In this document: positions 49,184 to 58,933 of the stretch, one piece after another
Position numbering within the stretch: the first letter of the stretch is position 1
Layout: each line of letters starts with the position of its first letter
Source: a virus
Direction: 5' to 3' (one strand)
Length of the DNA: 64,000 bases
IMG/VR virus record: IMGVR_UViG_3300007511_002249
Location: 1-64,000 of that record
The notes under the pieces: generated by a model
Seen by the model: only the letters and a program-made list of their open reading frames with translations
What the model was told of the DNA's origin: nothing
Databases searched by the model: none
Translations under genes and position numbers: made by a program

Positions 49184-50830
49184 ATGAGCATGGAAGATTT
49201 AAAACATGGCGGTGACGTCCTCCCCGTACTTAATCAAAATTCAACAGTCATCAAGCAGGCATTGGTCCTGGAAATTGTTGATAACCCGGCTCAATTCAAA
49301 AATAATGACTTTCTTGATGTATTTCTCAAGAAGATCGGAAATGCTCCTACTCCCTATTTGAAGACTAGTCTACCAGGTCCTCTTAGAAGGCAGCTCAAGA
49401 TGGCTCCGAGAAATGCCGTGATTGCTATCTTGCTAGACGATACAAATGCAGCCTCCGGCGGCGCAAAGCTTTTTTATCCTCTTTTTTCCCAGCATTTATC
49501 CCTCCCAGTAAAACCAGGAGAAAACGTATGGATTATCTCTGAAGCGCTACAAAGTCAATTCAGTGTAACTAAGAGCGAGGTACCGCAAGGAGATTCTGCA
49601 GTCGACGGAGAATTAATTTGTAGCGGATACTGGATGTCAAGAGTAGTAGCTCCTGACTATGCAGACGATATAAATTTCACTCACGCCGATCGAAGCCGAA
49701 GCCAGGAATATGTTAACCAGCAAAAAGGAAAACGGCCAGCCCAGCTGGCACCCCCGCCGTTTCACAATGGTATTTATTCTAATGATCCTGAAAATCCAGG
49801 GTTGGTAAACACTTACACTTTGCCGGCCACTAATGATTACAACAGAATCTACATAGAATCTCAATCTAATAGAAGGACGACTAGAGAGCCTGTTCCAGAA
49901 TTTACCAAGCGCCCGGGTGATATAGTAATTCAGGGTTCTAACAATGCTTTGATCTGTGTAGGTGAGGATCGACCTAATCCTGGTAACGGTGAGTCCAACG
50001 TAAATTACAAATCTGAGGCTCCTCTTGAAAAACCACGCCTCGATGCAAAAGCAGGCACTATTGACATGGTCGCCGGAAGAGCCCTGATTAGAGAGGGCGA
50101 AAGCTTTAAGTTCGATCCAGAAAAAATAACTACGGTTGCTAATGCCCGTGAAGGTGAAACAGAGAAAGAAAAGAGATCCTGGGCAAAACCCAATAATGAG
50201 CCGTCTCAAAAGATAAACGAGGGTGACATAAGCTTTATTAAGGATCTTTCTCGAGTTTATATTTCTATGAAGACAGACGGTGACAAGAACCTTGGATATG
50301 AGGAGCCTAAGTTTCTTCCAAAGATAGGTGAAGAATTTCCTTCTGCTCCTGTAGACAGTTCTGCTTACGTGATATCACGTGCCAAAGAGATAAGAATAGT
50401 TGCAGCTCAAGAAAGAGACGAAGAAGGTGCAATATCCACTGATGTTGCTACTGCAGGCAGCATCCGCATAATCAAAGAAGGTACGAGAGACGAAGATGGG
50501 CACTCAATTGACCAGGGTGTCATCCAGTTCAATCCTGACGGAACATTAGTCATCGACAGTCCATCGATGATCATTGGCTCTGGTAAAGAGGGTGCAAATG
50601 GCGAAGGTACACAGGTCTACATCGGAAATAATGCCACTGAACCCCTAGTTCTTGGAAACGCGCTAAGAGACTTTTTAGGAAAGCTGCTAGGTGCTATGGA
50701 GACAAATGCCCCCAATTTTGTCGCCACGGGCGTTGGGCCGGGCATATTAAACCCTGCAATTCTAAGTGAGATATCAGCTTTTAAAGCCCAGCTGGATACG
50801 ATTCTCAGTAAGAATGCTAAGACTAAGTAG
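49184..50830 (+). CDS. Baseplate hub/spike-type structural protein (putative gp5-like), 548 aa
   Basis: Residues about 60-150 (APRNAVIAILLDDTNAASGG..., LPVKPGENVWIIS) fit the OB-fold of VgrG/gp5-type spike proteins, with the V.PG..VW..S turn typical of the baseplate-hub OB domain. The C-terminal part is beta-rich with regular GSIRIIKEGTRDEDGHS-type strands and an extended IQFNPDGTLVIDS segment. Lysozyme is absent. It begins the structural cassette that includes gp25 and gp6 homologues, which supports a baseplate role. Start ATG 49184; a second ATG lies at 49190. Confidence 0.6.
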   Translation: MSMEDLKHGGDVLPVLNQNSTVIKQALVLEIVDNPAQFKNNDFLDVFLKKIGNAPTPYLKTSLPGPLRRQLKMAPRNAVIAILLDDTNAASGGAKLFYPLFSQHLSLPVKPGENVWIISEALQSQFSVTKSEVPQGDSAVDGELICSGYWMSRVVAPDYADDINFTHADRSRSQEYVNQQKGKRPAQLAPPPFHNGIYSNDPENPGLVNTYTLPATNDYNRIYIESQSNRRTTREPVPEFTKRPGDIVIQGSNNALICVGEDRPNPGNGESNVNYKSEAPLEKPRLDAKAGTIDMVAGRALIREGESFKFDPEKITTVANAREGETEKEKRSWAKPNNEPSQKINEGDISFIKDLSRVYISMKTDGDKNLGYEEPKFLPKIGEEFPSAPVDSSAYVISRAKEIRIVAAQERDEEGAISTDVATAGSIRIIKEGTRDEDGHSIDQGVIQFNPDGTLVIDSPSMIIGSGKEGANGEGTQVYIGNNATEPLVLGNALRDFLGKLLGAMETNAPNFVATGVGPGILNPAILSEISAFKAQLDTILSKNAKTK

Positions 50831-51460
50831 ATGGCGCTCGACCAACAAAAGCTTGTAGATGGTCTAAAAGACGCTTTTGCAAAAGGCAGAGAAGTAGAAG
50901 AGAAAACTACACAAGATGACCAGGGAAACGAGGTTAAGGTAAGCGAGGCTAAGAATAGTCAATCTGACATCGCCGGCTTTATCGCAGATGCCATCATCAC
51001 CTATGCTAGTGATGCCGAGATAATGATTCCCATACCTTCGACGTTAATAGTGATAGCACCTCCAGCCCCACCCGATGCAGCCTCTGCAGGCGCGAAGCTG
51101 AAAGTGAAAACTGCCCAAGTGGGAAAGCCCGCGCTTCAGACAGCTATTCTTACCAGCATGAACACACAAGATGTGGCGATGACTGCCATCACGAGCGGGA
51201 TCGTGGCATACGTTGCGGCTTCATTTATTGCGTTTGCAAATTCCATCAATACCATCACAGGTGCAGGAGCTGCAGTGATGGCTGTACCACCTCTGTTGGT
51301 TACGCCTCTTGCTGTAGGAATAGCGGGAGGTGAGGAGGATGATGTGATCAATGCGATGGCTACTGTGATTCACGCTTCTTTTCTGAGTACCCTCTTTACG
51401 GGAGCAGGCGCTAATACTGCTCCACCTGCTGCAGGTCCAATTGTCAGTACTCTCATGTAG
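50831..51460 (+). CDS. Ala/Gly-rich structural or tail-associated protein, 209 aa
   Basis: The start lies one base after the upstream stop. The N-terminus is charged; from residue 75 onward the protein is rich in Ala, Gly and Pro, with hydrophobic segments (IPSTLIVIAPPAPPDAASAG, ITGAGAAVMAVPPLLVTPLAVGIAGG). Such patterns occur in small tail-tip or PAAR-like proteins and in membrane-active ones; no diagnostic motif is present. Baseplate neighbourhood is the main clue. Confidence 0.5.
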   Translation: MALDQQKLVDGLKDAFAKGREVEEKTTQDDQGNEVKVSEAKNSQSDIAGFIADAIITYASDAEIMIPIPSTLIVIAPPAPPDAASAGAKLKVKTAQVGKPALQTAILTSMNTQDVAMTAITSGIVAYVAASFIAFANSINTITGAGAAVMAVPPLLVTPLAVGIAGGEEDDVINAMATVIHASFLSTLFTGAGANTAPPAAGPIVSTLM

Positions 51461-51539
51461 AGTATATTTAACTGTTGAGCATGAATACTGATTAATAAAG
51501 TCAGTGTAGTAGTTAGTTATCTACAGGGTTGTGTACAAA

Positions 51540-52013
51540 ATGGCAGCTATAAGCTTTAAGAACGTGGGTGAGAAACTCGACGAATATCAAAATCGTCAAG
51601 CAGACATTTCACCTACACCTATCGGTATTGCTACTCCCTTAAGGCTGAGTACTACGCAGCAAGATATTTTTGAGATGCACTACGCATTACAAGATCAAAT
51701 TGAGGATAACTTAAGAAACCTTATTTTGACAAACCACGGAGAAAGATTAGGTTTATATGACTTTGGTGCAAATTTACAACCCATACTTTTTTCTTTAACG
51801 GGCGCATCTTTTGAAACTGAGTGCATGAGAAGAATTAAGGTGGCAGCAAGAAAATATTTGCCCTTTATTGATCTGGAGACTTTTGAGGTAGCAACTGACA
51901 ATAGATCAACAAGTAAGAGTCTTGCGACCATAGCAATCACCCTGGCGTATGGAATACCTGCCTTAGGTGTGACTGGTAAAAAGATGAGCGTCTTGCTCAC
52001 TGCAGGAGGATAA
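51540..52013 (+). CDS. 25: Baseplate wedge protein, gp25-like (GPW_gp25), 157 aa
   Basis: ATG 51540 gives MAAISFKNVG; GTG 51531 is a less well-placed alternative. The stretch TTQQDIFEMHYALQDQIEDNLRNLILTNHGERLGLYDFGANLQPIL (about 45-90) is the core of the gp25/W family (I...N..NLLLT..GER...P.FG..L...L), followed by a conserved beta C-terminus. gp25 proteins join the baseplate wedges to the hub and sheath in contractile tails. Preceded by 79 nt without an identifiable gene. Confidence 0.92.
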   Translation: MAAISFKNVGEKLDEYQNRQADISPTPIGIATPLRLSTTQQDIFEMHYALQDQIEDNLRNLILTNHGERLGLYDFGANLQPILFSLTGASFETECMRRIKVAARKYLPFIDLETFEVATDNRSTSKSLATIAITLAYGIPALGVTGKKMSVLLTAGG

Positions 52014-52016
52014 TAA

Positions 52017-53861
52017 TTGTCGACAAATACAAAAAACAGGTTGACTGCGATTAGAAACAGGTCTTTTTTAAACAAAGACTTCGGAGAGTTTCGTTCACAA
52101 CTACTCGATTATGCCCAGACGTATTTCCCAGATAGGATCCAAGACTTTTCAGAAGCCTCACTTGGCGGTTTATTCCTGGACATGGCAGCATATGTCGGAG
52201 ACGTAACTGCGTTCTACCTAGATCACCAATTTAGAGAGCTTGATCCAGAAACTGCTGTTGAAAGAGAAAATATCGAACGCCTCGCGCGTAACGCGGGTGT
52301 AGATATTAGAGGAGCCTCACCCGCTGTATCTGAAGTAACATTCACATTAAAGGTCTCTTCTCAAAAAGTTGGAACAATTTACCAGCCGGCACAATTCTCA
52401 TTACCCGTGATCAAGAAGGGCACAACGGTTTCTTCTGATAGCGGAATTACATTTGAACTAACAGAAGACCTAGACTTTGCAGAAAGAAATGAGTTAAATC
52501 AATTTTTAGCAGAAGTAGAAGTAAACGAGTTCAACTCAGATGGGACTCCTAAGAATTATTTTGTATCACGAAAAGGAACTTGCGTCTCAGGAGAAAGAGC
52601 GACAGAAAACTTCACAATTCCGGATGATCATGTCCCTTTTAGAACGATCGTTCTTGCTAATAGCAATGTAAGCGAAATACTAGATGTTAGAGATGATGAC
52701 GGGAACGAATACTATGAAGTGGACGCCCTTACGCAAGATACTGTATTTACAGCAATTCCTAATTTAGACGATGACAATAAAATTGTTAATGACATGATTG
52801 CCATCAAGTCGGCACCTCGTCGATTTGTAAAAGAGGGATCTTCAACCACGGGATTGACTACCCTTCGATTCGGATCTGGAAATCCAGGAACACTCGATGG
52901 AGATCTTATTCCTGATCCATCTGAATTGGCGCTACCTCTTTTTGGAAAGAAGACATTTTCTAAATTCACTATAGACCCAAACAATCTTTTAAAAACAAGA
53001 ACGCTCGGTCTCTCGCCTAGAAATACAACCCTGCAAGTTCAATATAGATCCGGAGGAGGCTTGACGCATAACGTATCTGCAAGATCAATAAGCTCAGTTG
53101 CCGGACTTATCCTGGTATTTGAAAAATCTCCAACAGCAGCCGAAGCCCAAGCAGTTAGGGCATCGCTGTTTGTTACGAATGATGCCGAGGCATCGGGAGG
53201 AGAAGATCCTCTCACAATTGAGGAGATAAGAAGCCTTATCTCCGCTGCAAAAAATTCTCAAAATAGAATTGTAAGCAAGCAAGATCTACTATCTAGAATT
53301 TATACGATGCCTTCAACATTTGGAAGGGTTTTCCGAGCTGGAGTATCTGCCAGCGCCAGGAATCCTCTAGCAACTTCTCTTTTTATAGTCAATAGAGATA
53401 TCGACGGAAGGCTTACACTTTCTCCTGATGCTCTCAAGAAAAATTTAGTGACGTACCTAAATGAGTTCAGGTTGATATCAGATGCGATTGACATACTTGA
53501 TGCACCGATCGTTAATATAGGAGCTGAATTTAAAATAGCAGTTGATCCAAATTTTAGTCCTGATGCAGTTCTTAGATCTTGTATTGGAAAAATTATTAAC
53601 TACACTAATGTTGAAAATTTTCAAATCGGAGAACCGATAAGGCAGTCTGATTTGATCAATTTAGTTTATAACACCCCGGGAGTTCTTTCTGTCGTCGATT
53701 TAAAGGTTGTCAATAAGACGGGCAGTGAAGGTACTAGAAGTTACTCTCAGGTTGTCCACAATATACCTGTTAATACACGCAAGGGTTTGATCTTTCCTCC
53801 TGAGGGAGGAATTTTTGAAGTTAAATTTCCTAGCCTAGATATTAAAGGTGCGATAGTTTGA
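52017..53861 (+). CDS. 6: Baseplate wedge protein, gp6-like, 614 aa
   Basis: TTG 52017 with AGGAGG (52004-52010). The N-terminal part DFGEFRSQLLDYAQTYFPDRIQDFSEASLGGLFLDMAAYVGDVTAFYLDHQ is typical of T4 gp6/gpJ-type wedge proteins, whose members bind gp25 and gp7. The C-terminal DIDGRLTLSPDALKKNLVTYLNEFRLISDAIDILDAPIVNIG is the conserved J-like domain. T4 gp6 has 660 residues. Position right after gp25 supports it. Confidence 0.9.
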   Translation: MSTNTKNRLTAIRNRSFLNKDFGEFRSQLLDYAQTYFPDRIQDFSEASLGGLFLDMAAYVGDVTAFYLDHQFRELDPETAVERENIERLARNAGVDIRGASPAVSEVTFTLKVSSQKVGTIYQPAQFSLPVIKKGTTVSSDSGITFELTEDLDFAERNELNQFLAEVEVNEFNSDGTPKNYFVSRKGTCVSGERATENFTIPDDHVPFRTIVLANSNVSEILDVRDDDGNEYYEVDALTQDTVFTAIPNLDDDNKIVNDMIAIKSAPRRFVKEGSSTTGLTTLRFGSGNPGTLDGDLIPDPSELALPLFGKKTFSKFTIDPNNLLKTRTLGLSPRNTTLQVQYRSGGGLTHNVSARSISSVAGLILVFEKSPTAAEAQAVRASLFVTNDAEASGGEDPLTIEEIRSLISAAKNSQNRIVSKQDLLSRIYTMPSTFGRVFRAGVSASARNPLATSLFIVNRDIDGRLTLSPDALKKNLVTYLNEFRLISDAIDILDAPIVNIGAEFKIAVDPNFSPDAVLRSCIGKIINYTNVENFQIGEPIRQSDLINLVYNTPGVLSVVDLKVVNKTGSEGTRSYSQVVHNIPVNTRKGLIFPPEGGIFEVKFPSLDIKGAIV

Positions 53862-53870
53862 GGTACATAG

Positions 53871-55421
53871 ATGTATAGACGACTAAAGGCTACTAAAGAC
53901 ACTTACATTACTAATAAGATTATTCGTAATAGTTTTAGGGCAACTGATTCCAATGTAGGCGAAGCAGCCACGCTAGATCTTTTTAAGCTTTATAACGAGA
54001 ATAAGATTGCTGGTGATGATACCCCTATTGAGCTTACTCGGATTCTAATAAAATTTGACTTGAATCCCTTGCGTGCCCTCACGGGAAGCATACTTGATAT
54101 AGACAGTACTTCGTTTAGATGCGACTTAAAGCTTCACGATGTGTACGGGGGTCAATCTCTTCCTTCTAATTTCAAGGTTGCAGTCTTTCCTCTTTCACGA
54201 TCATTTGATGAAGGAGTAGGAAGAGATGTTGTAAAGTTCCAAGACATCGACGCCGCCAACTTTATCACATCATCTGTGACAAATGCATCTCCCACGACCT
54301 GGCACCTTACAGGGGCAAATAAGCAAGGCCTTTTGGGTGCAGCGGATCTGGATATAATATCGTCTGGTAACTTAAACGATGGCGACGGTGTCGCTTTCTT
54401 GTATAGCGAGCAGACTTTCTTAGATGGTACTGAGGATCTTTCTGTCGATGTGACAAAGGTAGTTTCTGCTACATTAGCAAACCAGATACCTGATTTTGGA
54501 TTTAGAATATCCTTTTCAGGAACGCAAGAGACAGATACAAAATCTAGATTTGTTAAGCGCTTTGCATCTCGCCACAATAGCAACACAAGAAAACAACCCT
54601 CTCTAGACGTTAGATATGACGATACTATTCAAGATTATCATAAGTCCTTCTTTTTTAACCTCTCAGGATCAATCTTTCTAAACAATTTTGAAAGAGGGCA
54701 TGCGGCAAACGTAGTATCAGGCGCCGCCCTAACCCAGATCTCAGGCGACGATTGCATGAATTTAAAATTGCAGACGGGGTCGTACCAGAAAGTAGTATTG
54801 GCATCGCAGCACTCTTACCCTGGAGGAACTTTGTTTGCCACCGGCGTATACTCAGCTTCATTTGCAATTGATAGCTTTGGTTCTTCTTCTGTAGACAATA
54901 ACAATACGCTTGAGGATTTCATAAGGGACAGCGGATCAGTAACATTCACAACGTTTTGGCAGTCTATAGATGAAACAGTAGGTTACCATACGGGAAGCCT
55001 TAAAGTTATGGCTTCTGATACAACAGCATTTGATAATGATCCTGTTAGGTACACCCTGAATATAGCAAATCTTAAGGGAGCTTATAAGTCTGGACAAAAA
55101 GTTAGGCTAAGAATGGTTGCTTTTGATGCAGACGAACAAGTAAAAGCCCTTAAGCTTCCGCTTTATCGATCTAGCATGATTTTAACCAAGTGCTATTATA
55201 GAATTAGAGACACATACTCAGACGATGTAGTTATTCCTTTTGATGATGGCGACGGATATAATGGTACCCTTATGTCAACCGATTCAAAAGGAATGTATTT
55301 TGATATTTTTACCGACGACCTGGACATGGGAAGAGTTTTCACAATTGATGTGAAGATAAAGAGAGATAACTCAACTCAAATATTCAAAAATGTCGGAGGA
55401 ACTTTTAGGATAGATCCCTAA
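53871..55421 (+). CDS. Tail/baseplate structural protein with DNRLRE-like domain, 516 aa
   Basis: Residues 1-135 (ATKDTYITNK, NVGEAATLDLFKL, RILIKFDLNPLRAL, FRCDLKLHDVYGG, FKVAVFPLSRSFDEGVGRDVV) show the alternating beta pattern of DNRLRE-type domains (D-T-Y-I..., N-G-x-x-x-L-x-L, R-x-L-x-x-F-D-L, W-D-E-G). This domain is found in extracellular surface proteins. The C-terminal two thirds are beta-rich. The gene ends inside the next start codon. Confidence 0.6.
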   Translation: MYRRLKATKDTYITNKIIRNSFRATDSNVGEAATLDLFKLYNENKIAGDDTPIELTRILIKFDLNPLRALTGSILDIDSTSFRCDLKLHDVYGGQSLPSNFKVAVFPLSRSFDEGVGRDVVKFQDIDAANFITSSVTNASPTTWHLTGANKQGLLGAADLDIISSGNLNDGDGVAFLYSEQTFLDGTEDLSVDVTKVVSATLANQIPDFGFRISFSGTQETDTKSRFVKRFASRHNSNTRKQPSLDVRYDDTIQDYHKSFFFNLSGSIFLNNFERGHAANVVSGAALTQISGDDCMNLKLQTGSYQKVVLASQHSYPGGTLFATGVYSASFAIDSFGSSSVDNNNTLEDFIRDSGSVTFTTFWQSIDETVGYHTGSLKVMASDTTAFDNDPVRYTLNIANLKGAYKSGQKVRLRMVAFDADEQVKALKLPLYRSSMILTKCYYRIRDTYSDDVVIPFDDGDGYNGTLMSTDSKGMYFDIFTDDLDMGRVFTIDVKIKRDNSTQIFKNVGGTFRIDP

Positions 55422-58400
55422 TGTCTTCGAAAGACAGATTACAAAACCAGCGCCCAGGCGTTTTTAGACCTTCCGTCGTGAGGGATGAAGGCGGTGGAGC
55501 AGGAGTAGTTAGATTCATTACCCGGGCCGATCTTGATGCTGGGATATCTTATGAAGACTATTTCATTTACGATGAAAGTACGGGAATAAAATCAACGCAA
55601 CAAATCCCGGTTGATTTTAGCAAGTTTCAAAATCATACATTTTTTAATTCTGCCCAAGCTAATGTCAATGTCACTTTTAACAGTCTTATTAATCACTATC
55701 CTTTCGATGGATCACGAAAAGAATTAGAAAAGTTTTTGAACGGCCTTACGGGTTTTGATAATTACGTTCTTTCACAGTTTCCTACAAATTTAGGTGCACT
55801 CGTATTCTCCGGATCGACGTCCGGAGCAGCAGATTCTGGGACATACATCGAAGTAAAAGACTTTTCAGGTGCAGATTTTGTCGACTTCTCATCAGATCGA
55901 TCTGGAAAGAGCGTGCTCGCCCTGGATGAGAAAAGCTATACTGTAGAAACTCAGATTTTCCCTGCACCTCTAGCCAACGGTAATGAAGTACTTTTTCAAA
56001 AAGTTTCTGGTAGTACAAACGGCTACACGATGGCTATGAAATCTAACGTATCTACGACGGCTGCCGAAGTGATGTTTGCAATACGATCTGGGTCCGCCAA
56101 CTTAATAGTATCAGCTTCTATCCCTAAAAATGAATTTAGCCACATTGCTGCTGTTTACGACAGATCTAAAGATGAGGGCAGGTTAAAGCTATATCTTAAT
56201 TCTAAGCTTGTTGGGACTTCTTCCAATACTGCGATTTTCGGGCCCATAGACTTCAATAATTCATCTCTCTTTATTGGAACCGGCAGCATTCACCAGGGAA
56301 TCTTGCATGATAGCGCAAACTTCACCCCCAGCAGGACATTCTCTGGCTCTTTGGACGAAGTGAGAATTTTTCAAGAAGCAAGAACTGAGCATCAATTAAA
56401 GTCCAATCAAGAGAGAAATGTATTCGCATCAGATCCGCTTCGTCTTTACTATAAGTTTAATGAGCCCTCATCTAGTTTCGGAGATAATTCAATTGTCTTA
56501 GATAGCAGCGGAAAATCCCTGCATTCTCGTGTATCTAACTACACGGTTTATAACAGGGTTACATCAAGTTATCCGGCAGCTCTTTCGTCTGAAGAAAGAA
56601 AATTCAATCCGGTGCTTTTCCCACAATTTGAAAAAGTTATCGATCTTAACGAAAAGTTGCTGGCATCTGCTAGCACATATGATAATGCGAATCCAAACCT
56701 TATAACAAGGCTTGTTCCATCACACTATTTTGATGAGGGCAAAAATTACTTTGCCATGAACACTACAGACGGTGACCTGATACTGCCGTACACCGGATCT
56801 TCAATTCCGGGATCTGGTGATCTAGGCAGCTCACAGGTTCTAACTGCAATGCTTTTTGTGTGGGCTAAGTTTTTTGACGAGCTTAAAACATCCACAGACC
56901 AGTTCTCTAAAGTCTTAGATCCTGCATACACAAGCGATGAAGGGCTATCAGATTCATTCATTATGTTCCTCGTGAATCATTACGGTTTTGAACCGCCACC
57001 TATTCTTACAAAAGCGACCGCAGAGCAGTACTTTCACGGAGAAAATGTAAAGGGAACCTATACTAACATAGCAGAAAGCCTGCAGTCTATCAGGAACCAG
57101 ATCCTTAGAAGGTTCCTTGTAAACATAAAGGATATCATTAGTTCGAAAGGTACGATCCACAGTGTCAAAGCAGCTTTGAGAGCTACTGGCCTGGATCCTG
57201 ATATCTTAGTTAGAATCAAAGAATACGGCGGCCCTAAAAAATTTAGCTTCGCTCAGATGAGAACCAATCGATCAACCATACAGTCTTCTATAGACTTTAG
57301 TGGGTCAATGAACAATACCCGAAATGAGACCATCGATGCGCAAGGATTCACAACATCATCTCCTCGGTTAATAGCTGACTTTTTGACAGGATCGAGAAGG
57401 TCTGTAGGTTTTCCTGAGCCCGTAGGTACATTTGTTCAGCCAAATACAACCTTTGGTGGCTACCACGGAGTAAGCAATGATCTCTCCGACGGATTGTTAA
57501 CATCTGGGTCTTGGTCTTATGAGGGAATATATCGATTCCCAGTATCGGGTAGCTTTGCGCTTACACAATCAGCGGCCAGAATCCACATAACAGGAACAAC
57601 AGCACCTTCTACCAAGCACGGTGTCGCCGCCAACTTGCTAGTGATGTCCGGCGCGTCTCCTTCTGTTAAGCTCTTTCTTCGGGCTACCACAGATGCCTAT
57701 ACTGCCGCTGCAAAGAGGCCTCTTGAGATAACGCTTCCTGGGCCAGATGTGATGGATGGTGAAAAATGGAATCTTTCCTTTGGCAGGATAAGAAACGACC
57801 AGGCAGGAACTCATCTCTCATCATCGTACTTCTTGAGATGTGCCAAGCAAGAAGGTGGTAGGATATTTGAGTCTTACACGACAGCTTCTTTTTACAAGGA
57901 AGACCCGACAGGCACTGCGTCAAAAGTAGTTTTCCAAAAATCAGGATCCCTAAACACCTCAGGATCGTTTATTGTCATCGGATCCCAGTCTCTGGATACA
58001 TCTGCAAATTTATTCTTAAACGGGCCAGATATTGATGATCAGGCCCAGATAACAAATTTCAGCGGCGAAGTAGCTCAGGTCCGATTTTGGTCAAAAGCGC
58101 TCACTGAACCTGAGTGGAAAGAACATGTAAGGAATCCAACTTCTGTAGGCGTTGAAGCCCCTAGAAAGAATTTTAATTTCAACACAGCGATTACAGGTGC
58201 TTTTGAAAGGCTAAGAATGGATCTTTCCATAGACCAGCCGATCTCAGCATCAGATTCCTCCGGCCAGATTATCTTGACAGACTTCTCGCAAAACAATATT
58301 CATGGCACAGGATCTGCTTTTGAAGCTTCTAAGACACTGTTTAATTTTGAGAAAGTCAACTTCACTACACTTCCGCCCGCATTTGATGATCTTGAAAACT

Positions 58401-58933
58401 CTAACAAGATTCGACCGCGAAGCTTTGTAAGCTCTTCTAATATTACTGATTTTAGCGCTGCAAAAGCTCCTCTTTATGAGATACCTCCCAACGATCAGCC
58501 CCAGGATGACGCAAGGTTCTCTATAGATTTCTCAGTAACGTCTGCGTTAAACGAAGATATTGTCACTATGTTTGGAACGCTTGACGAGATAGATGACGCT
58601 CTTGGCGGAGCCAATTTACAGTTTTCAGCTGATTATCCCCAACTCCAGGTTTTGCGTGATAATTACTTTAACAAGCTAGAGGAAAAAGTAAGCTTTAAGC
58701 AATTTTTAGAATTCTTTAGGTGGTTTGATACATCTGTTGGAACCATGCTTGAACAACTCGTTCCAAAAAATTCTAATTTCTTAGGTGTTAACTTTGTTAT
58801 AGAGCCTCACAGTCTAGAGCGAGCCAAAGTTCAGTACCAGTATAATGGACAGTATATCGGCGAAGACTTTAGGACTGATCTTAAGGGCCAGTATCTATTA
58901 CAGCTAATTGAAGGAAGAGCGAGCAAGTTCTGA
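55421..58933 (+). CDS. Very large baseplate/tail protein with two LamG-like lectin domains, 1170 aa
   Basis: LamG/concanavalin A-like domain 1 lies about residues 165-345 (YTVETQIFP, YTMAMKSN, HIAAVYDRSKDEGRLKLYLNSKLVGTSS, GSLDEVRIFQEART). A second, similar domain lies about 740-925 (GEKWNLSFGRIRNDQ, ITNFSGEVAQVRFWSKALTEPEW). The stretch around 470-620 resembles the T4 gp7-type wedge by position only. LamG folds in tails bind polysaccharides, which would suit binding to capsule or O-antigen on the host. Stop overlaps the next start. Confidence 0.8.
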   Translation: MSSKDRLQNQRPGVFRPSVVRDEGGGAGVVRFITRADLDAGISYEDYFIYDESTGIKSTQQIPVDFSKFQNHTFFNSAQANVNVTFNSLINHYPFDGSRKELEKFLNGLTGFDNYVLSQFPTNLGALVFSGSTSGAADSGTYIEVKDFSGADFVDFSSDRSGKSVLALDEKSYTVETQIFPAPLANGNEVLFQKVSGSTNGYTMAMKSNVSTTAAEVMFAIRSGSANLIVSASIPKNEFSHIAAVYDRSKDEGRLKLYLNSKLVGTSSNTAIFGPIDFNNSSLFIGTGSIHQGILHDSANFTPSRTFSGSLDEVRIFQEARTEHQLKSNQERNVFASDPLRLYYKFNEPSSSFGDNSIVLDSSGKSLHSRVSNYTVYNRVTSSYPAALSSEERKFNPVLFPQFEKVIDLNEKLLASASTYDNANPNLITRLVPSHYFDEGKNYFAMNTTDGDLILPYTGSSIPGSGDLGSSQVLTAMLFVWAKFFDELKTSTDQFSKVLDPAYTSDEGLSDSFIMFLVNHYGFEPPPILTKATAEQYFHGENVKGTYTNIAESLQSIRNQILRRFLVNIKDIISSKGTIHSVKAALRATGLDPDILVRIKEYGGPKKFSFAQMRTNRSTIQSSIDFSGSMNNTRNETIDAQGFTTSSPRLIADFLTGSRRSVGFPEPVGTFVQPNTTFGGYHGVSNDLSDGLLTSGSWSYEGIYRFPVSGSFALTQSAARIHITGTTAPSTKHGVAANLLVMSGASPSVKLFLRATTDAYTAAAKRPLEITLPGPDVMDGEKWNLSFGRIRNDQAGTHLSSSYFLRCAKQEGGRIFESYTTASFYKEDPTGTASKVVFQKSGSLNTSGSFIVIGSQSLDTSANLFLNGPDIDDQAQITNFSGEVAQVRFWSKALTEPEWKEHVRNPTSVGVEAPRKNFNFNTAITGAFERLRMDLSIDQPISASDSSGQIILTDFSQNNIHGTGSAFEASKTLFNFEKVNFTTLPPAFDDLENSNKIRPRSFVSSSNITDFSAAKAPLYEIPPNDQPQDDARFSIDFSVTSALNEDIVTMFGTLDEIDDALGGANLQFSADYPQLQVLRDNYFNKLEEKVSFKQFLEFFRWFDTSVGTMLEQLVPKNSNFLGVNFVIEPHSLERAKVQYQYNGQYIGEDFRTDLKGQYLLQLIEGRASKF

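Noticed and set aside
49637-50209. A 190-codon minus-strand frame
   Set aside because: It lies entirely inside the baseplate gene at 49184 and has a composition typical of shadow frames.
54152-54586. A 144-codon minus-strand frame
   Set aside because: It is internal to the DNRLRE-like gene and shows no motif.
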